The notes: a model not told the origin generated them from the sequence alone. Shown: positions 1 to 5,058, numbered from the stretch's first letter. The stretch: 6,766 nucleotides of DNA from Halobacteriales archaeon SW_10_68_16 (GCA_003023485.1 PXSG01000048.1:1-6766); one strand, 5' to 3'. Translations and numbers: made by a program.

Positions 1-581
1 AGGATGCCCAGCAGGAGCTGCCGGGCGATCAGCAGGGAGTAGCCGAAGACGACGGCGATGATGATCCACATGAGGAAGCTCCGCATCTGGTTGCGCTTGC
101 GGGCCTCCTCTTTGTGCGCTTCGACGATCTGTTCACCTTTGCCCGCGGGGACCGTCCGGATCTTCGGCTCGTTGCCGTCGTCCGGGTTGTGGTAGACGAG
201 GATGTCCTGGAGTTCCTCGCGCGGGAGGAGCTGGGACATCGCCTTCGCCAGCATCGACTTGCCCGTCCCGGGCGAGCCGATCATCATCACGTGGCGCCGT
301 TGCTTGGCCGCCTTCTTGACGATGTCCCGTGCGTGGTCCTGGCCGATCACCTGATCGACCAGCCTGTCGGGAACGTCGATGTCCCCCGAGGACTCGATCC
401 GGAGACCACCCAGCAGGTCGTCCTCGGATTCCTCGTCGATCTCGCCCCCCGATTCGACAGCGACGTCACTCCCGAGGTCCGTGCCGTCCTCCTCCTCGGG
501 AGGTGGCTCCTCGACGGCCTCGTCGACGGTTGCCTCCGGGTCCGCTCCCGGGAGGTCGTCAGTGTCTCTATTGTCACTCAT
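1..581 (-). CDS. lonB: Archaeal membrane-bound Lon protease (LonB), N-terminal part, cut by window edge
   Basis: ATP-dependent membrane protease that unfolds and degrades proteins; it belongs to the archaeal LonB type, which lacks the bacterial Lon N-domain. The 193 codons present start at ATG 581 and run off the window's left edge. Residues 1-56 are an acidic, low-complexity tail typical of haloarchaeal proteins. The AAA+ domain begins near residue 67 (DIDVPDRLVDQVIGQDHA), and the Walker A motif GSPGTGKS is at residues 102-109. Residues 169-186 (FLMWIIIAVVFGYSLLIA) form the first membrane helix that LonB inserts between Walker A and Walker B. Walker B, the second helix and the Ser-Lys protease domain lie outside the window. 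No other in-frame start is found just upstream. A TATA box and a short minigene precede it. In Haloferax, Lon is known to be essential and to affect carotenoid levels. Identification is firm. Confidence 0.95.
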   Translation of the reverse strand, partial: MSDNRDTDDLPGADPEATVDEAVEEPPPEEEDGTDLGSDVAVESGGEIDEESEDDLLGGLRIESSGDIDVPDRLVDQVIGQDHARDIVKKAAKQRRHVMMIGSPGTGKSMLAKAMSQLLPREELQDILVYHNPDDGNEPKIRTVPAGKGEQIVEAHKEEARKRNQMRSFLMWIIIAVVFGYSLLIARQLLLGI

Positions 582-598
582 GCAAACGTTGCTAACAT
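578..598 (-). CDS. Putative six-codon leader minigene (MLATFA) overlapping the lonB start
   Basis: ATG at 598 opens a six-codon frame (M-L-A-T-F-A) whose TGA stop overlaps the lonB ATG as ATGA. The TATA box centred near 624 predicts transcription starting at about 598, so this ATG would be the first codon of a leaderless mRNA and lonB would be reached by termination-reinitiation. This is read from the sequence and from known TATA spacing. Translation is not shown, and such a short frame can arise by chance. Confidence 0.3.
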   Translation of the reverse strand: MLATFA

Positions 599-618
599 CC
601 CGAACCAGGGGCTGTCGA

Positions 619-630
619 CTGATATACTTT
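619..630 (-). promoter_or_regulatory. TATA box of lonB
   Basis: On the minus strand this reads AAAGTATATCAG, the most A/T-rich spot in the lonB-nadM gap. Its centre lies about 26 bases before position 598 and about 43 before the lonB ATG. The lonB mRNA would therefore carry a short leader of about 17 bases, unlike most other genes here, which look leaderless. Confidence 0.55.
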
Positions 631-720
631 CTCCCCACGTACAGCCTTGCCGCCCACCCGAAACCGCACGCAAGCTCCCGGATTCGGCCCGACAGAAACG
701 CGACGCGAGCACCCGTATCG

Positions 721-728
721 TTCTTAAA
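721..728 (+). promoter_or_regulatory. TATA box of the nadM operon
   Basis: TTCTTAAA, a typical haloarchaeal TATA element, centred about 26.5 bases before ATG 751. The spacing predicts a leaderless transcript and supports the choice of nadM start. A near-identical TTCTTAAG sits at the same distance before mch. Confidence 0.65.
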
Positions 729-750
729 CCTGGCCGCCGGGAGGGCACAC

Positions 751-1305
751 ATGCAGACGCTCAGGGGCTTTCTCGTGGGCCGCTTCCAGCCGTTCCACAA
801 CGGCCACGAGCAGCTGGTCACGGAGATCGCACGGGAAGTCGACGAGCTCGTCGTCGGTATCGGCAGTGCCGACGCCTCCCACACCGTCCGCAATCCCTTC
901 ACTGCGGGCGAACGGATGGTGATGATCTCGAACGTCCTCGCGGACATCCCCGTCCAGACGTACGTGGTTCCCCTCGAGGACATCGAGCGCAACGCCGTCT
1001 GGGTCAGCCACGTCGAGAGCATGTGTCCACCCTTCGACGTGGTCTTCTCGAACAACCCGCTCGTGATCCGGCTGTTCGACGAGGCGAACTACGAGGTCCG
1101 TGACTCGGAAATGATCGACCGGGGGCGCCTGCGCGGCACGCGCATCCGCGAGAACATGATCGACGGCGAGCCCTGGCAGGACCGGGTCCCCGAGGTAGTC
1201 ATCGCTGCAGTCGCGGAAATCGACGGTGTCGCCCGGTTGCGCCGTATCGCCGAGACGGACGGCGAACCCGACGACAGCGGAACAGGAGAGGGGAGCGCGG
1301 AATGA
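751..1305 (+). CDS. nadM: Nicotinamide-nucleotide adenylyltransferase, archaeal NadM type
   Basis: Catalyses NMN + ATP to NAD + PPi, the last step of NAD synthesis, in the cytoplasm. The 184-residue length fits the archaeal NadM family. It has a Rossmann-type nucleotidyltransferase fold: GRFQPFHNGH at residues 10-19 holds the HxGH signature (His16, Gly18, His19), and RGTRIR at residues 128-133 corresponds to the second ATP-binding ISxTxxR motif. Conserved core segments include GIGSAD (36-41), NPFTAGER (48-55) and FSNNPLV (99-105). The last 20 or so residues are a polar acidic tail. The frame is open further upstream, but ATG 751 is chosen because the family begins just before GRFQP and the TATA box at 721-728 is correctly spaced for a leaderless start. 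Its stop overlaps the next gene's ATG (ATGA), which suggests co-translation. Confidence 0.95.
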   Translation: MQTLRGFLVGRFQPFHNGHEQLVTEIAREVDELVVGIGSADASHTVRNPFTAGERMVMISNVLADIPVQTYVVPLEDIERNAVWVSHVESMCPPFDVVFSNNPLVIRLFDEANYEVRDSEMIDRGRLRGTRIRENMIDGEPWQDRVPEVVIAAVAEIDGVARLRRIAETDGEPDDSGTGEGSAE

Positions 1306-2105
1306 TCACACTCAGTTCGGACTTCGGCTGGCCGTACCCGGCCTCGATGAAGGGAGTCATCCTCCAGGAGACGGAGGCCAGGCTGGTCGACGTCTCCCAC
1401 CAGTTCCCCCGCCAGGACGTCCGCGCGACGGGCTTTTGGCTCCGGGAGGTGCTTCCGTACTTCCCGCCGGCTGTGCATCTCGTAGTGGTCGACCCCGGCG
1501 TCGGCACGGACCGCGCGGCCATCGTGATACGGGCGGGGGACCACGCGCTCGTCGGCCCCGACAACGGCGTCTTGCTCCCGGCGGCACGCGAACTGGCCCA
1601 CGGCCCGCTGGAGGTGTTCGAGGTCACCTACGAGGACCCCGGGCCAACGGGCAGGGCCGACAACGGCCGCTGGCCGCCCGTCGCCGAGAGTTCGACCTTC
1701 CACGGGAGAGACGTGTTCGCGCCGGCCGCAGCGCGCGTCCACGCCGGCGGCGTCGACTCCTTCGAGACGCAATCGGGGTTCGTCGCCGCGGAGGGCTACG
1801 AGGACCTGACGCTGCTCGAGCCCACGGTCGAGGAGGAGGGCGCCGTCGGGGAGGCGATTACGGTCGACGGCTTCGGGAACGTCATCACGAACATCCCGGG
1901 CGAGGTCCTCGCGGACCGCTTTGGCTCCCACGTCAAGGCAAACGGCGTCTGGGCCTCGGCCCGGCGGGCCTACGCCGAGGCCGAACCGGGCCACCGCGTC
2001 GTCACGGTGGGCAGCCACGGCAACGTCGAACTCGCGGTCAACCAGGGCCGGGGCGACGAGACGTTCGGCGTCGACGCCGGCGGGCGCGTGCGCCTCTCGT
2101 GGTGA
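1302..2105 (+). CDS. S-adenosyl-L-methionine hydroxide adenosyltransferase (DUF62 / SAM hydrolase family)
   Basis: This family, known from Pyrococcus PH0463, splits SAM with activated water or hydroxide into adenosine and L-methionine; it is related to the SAM chlorinase and fluorinase. The 267 residues are full length. Family motifs occur in order: TLSSDFG (3-9), VVVDPGVGT (61-69), GPDNG (85-89), STFHGRDVFAP (131-141), DGFGNVITN (189-197) and the C-terminal NQG region (about 247-249). The Asp-Arg-His triad that activates water appears intact as Asp64, Arg71 and His134; the Asp-to-Arg spacing of 7 matches PH0463. It starts on the ATGA overlap with nadM, so the two are probably translated together. 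Why cells hydrolyse SAM is not settled; trimming of SAM pools or supply of adenosine are possible roles. The family call is firm; physiology is inferred. Confidence 0.92.
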   Translation: MITLSSDFGWPYPASMKGVILQETEARLVDVSHQFPRQDVRATGFWLREVLPYFPPAVHLVVVDPGVGTDRAAIVIRAGDHALVGPDNGVLLPAARELAHGPLEVFEVTYEDPGPTGRADNGRWPPVAESSTFHGRDVFAPAAARVHAGGVDSFETQSGFVAAEGYEDLTLLEPTVEEEGAVGEAITVDGFGNVITNIPGEVLADRFGSHVKANGVWASARRAYAEAEPGHRVVTVGSHGNVELAVNQGRGDETFGVDAGGRVRLSW

Positions 2106-2123
2106 CGCTTTTCGGTCCGCGGT

Positions 2124-2149
2124 CAGTCGCCTGTCGGTGACGCCGACTG
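2124..2149. terminator. Imperfect hairpin between convergent genes, possible two-way terminator
   Basis: CAGTCG (2124-2129) pairs with CGACTG (2144-2149), and inside it GTC-GGT-GAC (2133-2141) can form a small inner hairpin. It lies in the 72-base gap between the stops of the SAM hydrolase and the convergent minus-strand gene. A TTTT run at 2109-2112 on the plus strand may be the actual archaeal termination signal. Support is structural only. Confidence 0.3.
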
Positions 2150-2177
2150 GCCCCCGGTACAGCCCCCGCCCACTAAG

Positions 2178-3017
2178 TTATTCGTCGTCGCCGCCGGGAC
2201 CGTGAGACTCCCCCTCGCGCTCGTCGGCACGCAGTCGCCGGATCGCTGCCCGGGCGTTGCTGGCGTCGTACCCGAGAAAGACCGTCTCCGCGTAGGCCGC
2301 CGCGACCTCCATGGCGTGGACGAGGTTGTCGACATCGACCTGGACGGCGTACAGCTCCAGGCTGAGTCGCGCCTCGATGCGGTCGTCGAAGGCGCTGGCG
2401 ATGACCTCCAGCCAGTAGGTCGTCGCGTAGGCCATGTCGTAGAGGGGCACGACGAACTCGTCGACGTAGCTCTCCAGCGCCTCGACGTCGATCCCACTGC
2501 GCTCCAGCAGGTGTCCCGGGTACGGGTCGGGATACAGCGTCAGGAGCAGGTCGCCGGGCACGCGCTCGCGGGCCTCGCGGACGAACTCGGTGATGACGTG
2601 GGCGCGCCAGGCGTCGCGGTCCTCGTAGTCGCTGGCGGCGAACCGGCGGTCACACCGGTCGCAGTGGCAGTATTCGGGCCGGGCGAAGCCGACGTCGTCG
2701 AGGCGGACGTCCCGGTTGGCAGCGGCGGCGTCGGTCACCATCTCCAGGATGCCGCGGCGGTACTCGTCGTGGGTCGGACAGACGTACGACCAGTCGAAGT
2801 AGGGCCGCTCGCGGGTCGCCAGTTCCCCGTCGGCGCTGACCGAGGCGACGTCGGGATTGCCCTCGACTGCGGCGTTGTCGCCGAACGCGGAGATCATGTT
2901 GACCCCCGCTTCGACCGGTTCGGCCGCCCGGCCGGTGACGTCCTTCATCTCGTAGCAGGCGCGGTCGAACTCCGACCAGGCCAGTTCCGCCTCGTTGCGC
3001 GTCACGACGCCGAACAT
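2178..3017 (-). CDS. Haloarchaeal protein of unknown function, glycosidase-like TIM-barrel features
   Basis: A 279-residue acidic protein without signal peptide or membrane helix. I do not recognise a named family. The layout suggests a TIM barrel: a short hydrophobic strand at the N-terminus (MFGVV), FDWSYVCPTHDEYRRGILEM at 74-93, then a strand with paired acids (RLDDVGFARPEYC, 105-117), a CxCxxC cysteine cluster at 117-122, LLLTLYPDPYP (about 167-177), and a final strand VFLGYD near the C-terminus. The sequence 'CP...YR' followed by 'Dxxx...C.C..C' is reminiscent of glycosyl-hydrolase-like proteins of the DUF4015/GHL type; this is inference from memory. The cysteines could bind a metal. ATG 3017 is preferred over a GTG at 3041 because the TATA-like CAACTTAG at 3042-3049 sits about 28 bases before it. 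It converges on the nadM operon. Confidence 0.75.
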   Translation of the reverse strand: MFGVVTRNEAELAWSEFDRACYEMKDVTGRAAEPVEAGVNMISAFGDNAAVEGNPDVASVSADGELATRERPYFDWSYVCPTHDEYRRGILEMVTDAAAANRDVRLDDVGFARPEYCHCDRCDRRFAASDYEDRDAWRAHVITEFVREARERVPGDLLLTLYPDPYPGHLLERSGIDVEALESYVDEFVVPLYDMAYATTYWLEVIASAFDDRIEARLSLELYAVQVDVDNLVHAMEVAAAYAETVFLGYDASNARAAIRRLRADEREGESHGPGGDDE

Positions 3018-3041
3018 ACACCCCCTGAGAGCGCCGGTCAC

Positions 3042-3049
3042 CTAAGTTG
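3042..3049 (-). promoter_or_regulatory. Probable TATA box of the 2178-3017 gene
   Basis: Minus-strand CAACTTAG, centred about 28 bases from ATG 3017, predicting an almost leaderless mRNA. The match to the haloarchaeal consensus is moderate. It overlaps the alternative GTG start region (3039-3041), which argues against that start. Confidence 0.4.
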
Positions 3050-3090
3050 TGGCGCCCTCCTGCCCGGCGCGAGGCCCGGATCCCCGCCGG

Positions 3091-3219
3091 TCAGAGCCCG
3101 AGCGCGAAGTCGGTCTCGGAGATCCGCTTGGCGCCCCGTTCGAGTGCCTCCCTGACAGCGAGGTCGTCTTTCAGCAGGAAGAACCGGTGGCCGCGGCGCT
3201 CATCAAGATACCGGGATGG
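3091..3219 (-). pseudogene. Start-less coding remnant downstream of xseB
   Basis: An open stretch of 42 codons between an in-frame TAG (3220-3222) and a TGA stop (3091-3093). Its last 36 codons end almost all in G or C (about 32 of 36), as in real genes here, and encode an amphipathic segment (GHRFFLLKDDLAVREALERG...). No ATG, GTG or TTG occurs in its first half. An ATG at 3203-3201 lies one base out of frame; adding one base at about 3200 would give a clean 37-codon gene. It could be a small xseAB-operon gene broken by a single-base deletion, a C-terminal leftover of a deleted gene, or a sequencing error. I do not recognise the family. It begins about 30 bases after the xseB stop. Confidence 0.4.
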
Positions 3220-3251
3220 CTACCGTCTCGCGCCAGGCTCTTCCGCCGCCG

Positions 3252-3431
3252 CTACTGGTCGAGAATCTCGCCGCTGCCGACGTCGAGGTCCGCCTGCAGT
3301 TCCTCGAGGAGCGCCTGGCCCTCCGCGTGGAGTTCCTGTGCGCGTTCGAGCGAGACGTCGCCGTCTTCGAGCGTCTCGATGATCGTTTCGACGCGGTCCA
3401 CCTTCTCGCTGATCGTGGTTTCCTCGGTCAT
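3252..3431 (-). CDS. xseB: Exonuclease VII small subunit
   Basis: Partner subunit of the single-strand-specific exonuclease VII, which trims ssDNA to short oligonucleotides in repair and recombination. Its 59 residues form the helical hairpin typical of XseB: residues 6-22 (TISEKVDRVETIIETLE) and 27-49 (SLERAQELHAEGQALLEELQADL), joined by DGDVS. The ExxxLExG..SLE..........G core pattern of the family is visible, with an acidic haloarchaeal surface. ATG 3431 overlaps the xseA stop as ATGA, so the two subunits are probably made by coupled translation. The small size, family pattern and position directly after xseA make the call strong. Confidence 0.88.
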   Translation of the reverse strand: MTEETTISEKVDRVETIIETLEDGDVSLERAQELHAEGQALLEELQADLDVGSGEILDQ

Positions 3432-4630
3432 AGGAAGTACAGTAGTGCCAGCGCGAGCACCAGGGCCACCAGGACGGTCAGTGCGATCCGGTACCGGCGC
3501 TGTGTGGCTTCGATGTCGGCCCGGACCTCCGCGCGGACGTCCTCGGCCGTCGCTTCGAGTTCCCGTTCGTGTTCTTTCTCCCGTTCGAGGTCGTGGTACG
3601 CCCGGTCGAGTCGGGTCGCCAGGTCGGTCAGCCGTGTCTCTGCCCGCCGTTGGGCGGCGTGAGTCAGTCCCGCTGCCAGGTCCTGGAGCCGGGTGGTCAC
3701 GGTCGTCCGGTAGGCGTTGTCGAGGGCGGTCGCGAACGCGGTCAGTCGCGTCTCGACCGCCGCCGTGTACGCGGTGTCGAGGGACTCGCGGAGGCGGTCG
3801 ATCTCGTCTTGGAGGTCGTCCCGCTCGGGGACGATCGCGCCGACGTGGGTGGGCGTCATGACGCGCCGGTCGGCCACGTCGCCGGCCAGCACCCGGTCGT
3901 TCTCGTGGCCGACGGCGACGACGACCGTGCGACACAGCGGCGTCTCATCGAACACGCGCAACGTCTTGTCGGCCCCGCCACCGCGCGTGACGACGATGAC
4001 GTCGACGCCCGTGTCGGCATCGAGCGCGGACACCGCGCTCAGCAACTCCCGCAGTGCGTCCTCGCCCTGGACCGTGGCGTCGGCGACGACGATGTCGACG
4101 TCCGGGTAGCGGTCGTGGATGGCCGTCACGGCGTCGGTGCGCGCGTCGCTGTCGGCCGACGTGACGATGCCGACACTGCCGGGCAACTCGGGGAGGGCCT
4201 GCTTGTGCTCCTCGGCCAGCAGGCCATCGGCGGCCAGTCTCTCCCTGTTCTGTTCGTAGACCTGGCTGTACTCGCTCTCGCCCATCTCGACGACGTCCGT
4301 CACGAAGATCGAACACGAGCCCTGGGCCTCGTAGTACGAGAGGTCGCCGCTGACGGCCACGCGCATTCCGTCCTCGGGCGTGGCCGCCGTCTCCTCGCGC
4401 TGGTACCCGAGCAACACGCAGTGGATCGACGCGTCGTTCGCGACCAGGTCGAAGTGGACGTTGCCGTTGGCCTCGCCACAGTCCGAGACATCCCCGACGA
4501 CGTAGTCGTGCTGGAGAGCGACCGACTCCTCGATGACCGCCGCGATCTCCCCGTTGAGTGTGTCGACGGTCACGACATCGTCGCTGTCCAGATCGGCAGT
4601 CGGCGGCGACGACGTGTCCGCGTCCGACAT
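3428..4630 (-). CDS. xseA: Exonuclease VII large subunit with C-terminal membrane helix
   Basis: Catalytic subunit of exonuclease VII; 400 residues. Residues about 19-115 are the OB-fold DNA-binding domain (VVTVDTLNGEIAAVIEE... to SCSIFVTDVVEMG). The nuclease domain follows with GIVTSADSDARTD (154-166, compare bacterial GVITSPTGAAxxD), VTRGGGADKTLRVFDE (214-229) and VGHENDRVLAGDVADRRVMTPT (240-261), including the conserved RGGG and GHE motifs. Residues about 270-378 are a long charged coiled coil, as in bacterial XseA. The end is odd: residues 382-400 (IALTVLVALVLALALLYFL) form a strongly hydrophobic helix finishing at the stop codon, a tail anchor in appearance, where bacterial XseA normally ends in a soluble segment. 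ATG 4630 is chosen because the strong TATA box at 4656-4663 lies about 29 bases upstream and the frame above it is non-coding in character. Confidence 0.92.
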   Translation of the reverse strand: MSDADTSSPPTADLDSDDVVTVDTLNGEIAAVIEESVALQHDYVVGDVSDCGEANGNVHFDLVANDASIHCVLLGYQREETAATPEDGMRVAVSGDLSYYEAQGSCSIFVTDVVEMGESEYSQVYEQNRERLAADGLLAEEHKQALPELPGSVGIVTSADSDARTDAVTAIHDRYPDVDIVVADATVQGEDALRELLSAVSALDADTGVDVIVVTRGGGADKTLRVFDETPLCRTVVVAVGHENDRVLAGDVADRRVMTPTHVGAIVPERDDLQDEIDRLRESLDTAYTAAVETRLTAFATALDNAYRTTVTTRLQDLAAGLTHAAQRRAETRLTDLATRLDRAYHDLEREKEHERELEATAEDVRAEVRADIEATQRRYRIALTVLVALVLALALLYFL

Positions 4631-4655
4631 CCGAACGAACCATCGTGAGGCAGGG

Positions 4656-4663
4656 TATAAAAA
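4656..4663 (-). promoter_or_regulatory. TATA box of the xseAB operon
   Basis: Minus-strand TTTTTATA, one of the strongest TATA elements in the window, centred about 29 bases before ATG 4630. It implies a leaderless or nearly leaderless xseA mRNA. Confidence 0.65.
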
Positions 4664-4676
4664 CTGACCGTGGGCG

Positions 4677-4699
4677 TTCCGGAAATTCCGGAAACGTTT
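4677..4699. promoter_or_regulatory. Tandem palindromes upstream of the xseA TATA box, candidate operator
   Basis: Two copies of the perfect palindrome TTCCGGAA (4677-4684 and 4686-4693) with a 9-base period, followed at once by the palindrome AAACGTTT (4692-4699). They lie about 14-36 bases upstream of the xseA TATA box, where haloarchaeal regulators often bind. The symmetric and repeated layout suggests a dimeric DNA-binding protein. No regulator is identified. Confidence 0.4.
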
Positions 4700-4710
4700 G
4701 GTGGGCGGAG

Positions 4711-4731
4711 TGCGCTGGCCGGGATTTGAAC
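4711..4731 (-). repeat. Detached copy of the tRNA-Gly 3' end
   Basis: Twenty-one bases identical to 4816-4836, which hold the 3' half of the T-arm, the 3' acceptor strand and one flanking base of tRNA-Gly(GCC). Same orientation, 105 bases apart. Identity stops inside the T loop: the next bases (CTCGCC) do not rebuild the T stem, and no matching 5' tRNA half or anticodon arm follows, so this is a fragment rather than a second tRNA. A tRNA 3' end is the usual target of archaeal integrases, so an old attachment-site scar is a natural reading; partial loss of a duplicated tRNA is the alternative. Confidence 0.7.
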
Positions 4732-4772
4732 TCGCCGAGACGGTCCGGGCGTGTGACACTGCGTCGAGTGGT

Positions 4773-4794
4773 GCGGCGCGATGAAACGCGCCGC
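4773..4794. other. Perfect GC-rich hairpin
   Basis: GCGGCGCG (4773-4780) and CGCGCCGC (4787-4794) form an 8-bp stem of pure G/C with a 6-base loop. It lies 22 bases past the 3' end of tRNA-Gly on the minus strand, between the tRNA and its detached 3' copy. It could help end or process the tRNA transcript, though archaeal termination does not need a hairpin. No T-run follows it on the minus strand. Confidence 0.4.
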
Positions 4795-4816
4795 TGGTCG
4801 CTCGATACAGAGAGAT

Positions 4817-4886
4817 GCGCTGGCCGGGATTTGAACCCGGGTTAGGACCGTGGCAGGGTCCTGTGATACCACTACACCACCAGCGC
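4817..4886 (-). tRNA. tRNA-Gly (anticodon GCC)
   Basis: A complete 70-base cloverleaf on the minus strand: acceptor GCGCTGG/CCAGCGC fully paired, D arm GTG-TAGTGGTAT-CAC, anticodon stem GGACC/GGTCC around loop CTGCCAC (anticodon GCC), a four-base variable loop, and T arm CCGGG-TTCAAAT-CCCGG. The CCA tail is not encoded and no intron is seen. An A/T-rich TATA box centred at 4914-4915 sits 28 bases before its 5' end. It decodes GGC and GGU glycine codons, heavily used in GC-rich genes. Confidence 0.95.
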
Positions 4887-4907
4887 GCATCTCAACGTAG
4901 CGTCGAT

Positions 4908-4920
4908 AGAAAATAAAAGG
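4908..4920. promoter_or_regulatory. Shared TATA box for tRNA-Gly (minus) and the 4941 ORF (plus)
   Basis: One A/T block reads CCTTTTATTTTC towards the tRNA and AAAATAAAAGG towards the plus-strand ORF. Its centre near 4914.5 is 28 bases from the tRNA 5' end (4886) and 26.5 from ATG 4941, the right spacing for transcription in both directions. No other TATA-like block is present in this gap. Confidence 0.5.
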
Positions 4921-4940
4921 GTTCCGGACCAGCAACGACC

Positions 4941-5036
4941 ATGACCGCCGTCGCACTCCTGAGTGTCACACCGGCCCCCGAGAAGGTCGAACACGTCGAA
5001 GCCCACCTCGGGCGCGAGGCCCGCAGCGACCGCTGA
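4941..5036 (+). pseudogene. 31-codon ORF, likely internally deleted MTH1187/YkoF-type (DUF77) gene
   Basis: The ORF reads as an N-terminal piece MTAVALLSVTPA followed by EKVEHVEAHLGREARSDR. As I recall, haloarchaeal thiamine-binding-like proteins of the MTH1187/YkoF (DUF77) family begin with M-T-x-x-A-L-L-S-V-x-P and end with a KVexVExxLGREAR-like helix, with about 70 residues between. The ORF therefore looks like the two ends of such a protein joined in frame after loss of the middle. Codon use is strongly haloarchaeal throughout, so the deletion may be recent. ATG 4941 lies 26.5 bases from the A/T block at 4908-4920, so it may still be transcribed as a leaderless message. Alternatives are a true 31-residue small protein or an assembly artefact. 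The family link rests on remembered patterns, not a search. Confidence 0.45.
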
Positions 5037-5050
5037 CCGTCGACCGCGAG

Positions 5051-5058
5051 TTCTTAAG
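5051..5058 (+). promoter_or_regulatory. TATA box of the mch operon
   Basis: TTCTTAAG centred about 26.5 bases before ATG 5081, nearly identical in sequence and spacing to the nadM TATA box. It predicts a leaderless mch mRNA and supports the chosen start. Confidence 0.65.

Noticed and set aside
379..750. Upstream in-frame extension of nadM starting at ATG 379.
   Set aside because: The family starts just before GRFQPFHNGH, the extension is antisense to lonB and Ser/Arg-rich, and the TATA box at 721-728 would lie inside it.
114..1103. Long plus-strand open frame (329 codons) across lonB, the intergenic gap and nadM.
   Set aside because: It runs antisense to lonB, then out of frame through nadM, and its composition (Arg/Pro/His-rich) is that of a GC-rich shadow frame.
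3018..3041. GTG start at 3041 for the 2178-3017 gene.
   Set aside because: A TATA-like box overlaps this region at the correct distance for a leaderless start at ATG 3017.
3569..4648. 359-codon plus-strand open frame opposite xseA.
   Set aside because: It is fully antisense to a clearly recognised xseA and shows shadow-frame composition.
4711..4790. A second complete tRNA upstream of xseA.
   Set aside because: Only the 3' acceptor strand and part of the T arm match; the T stem does not pair and no anticodon arm or 5' acceptor strand exists.
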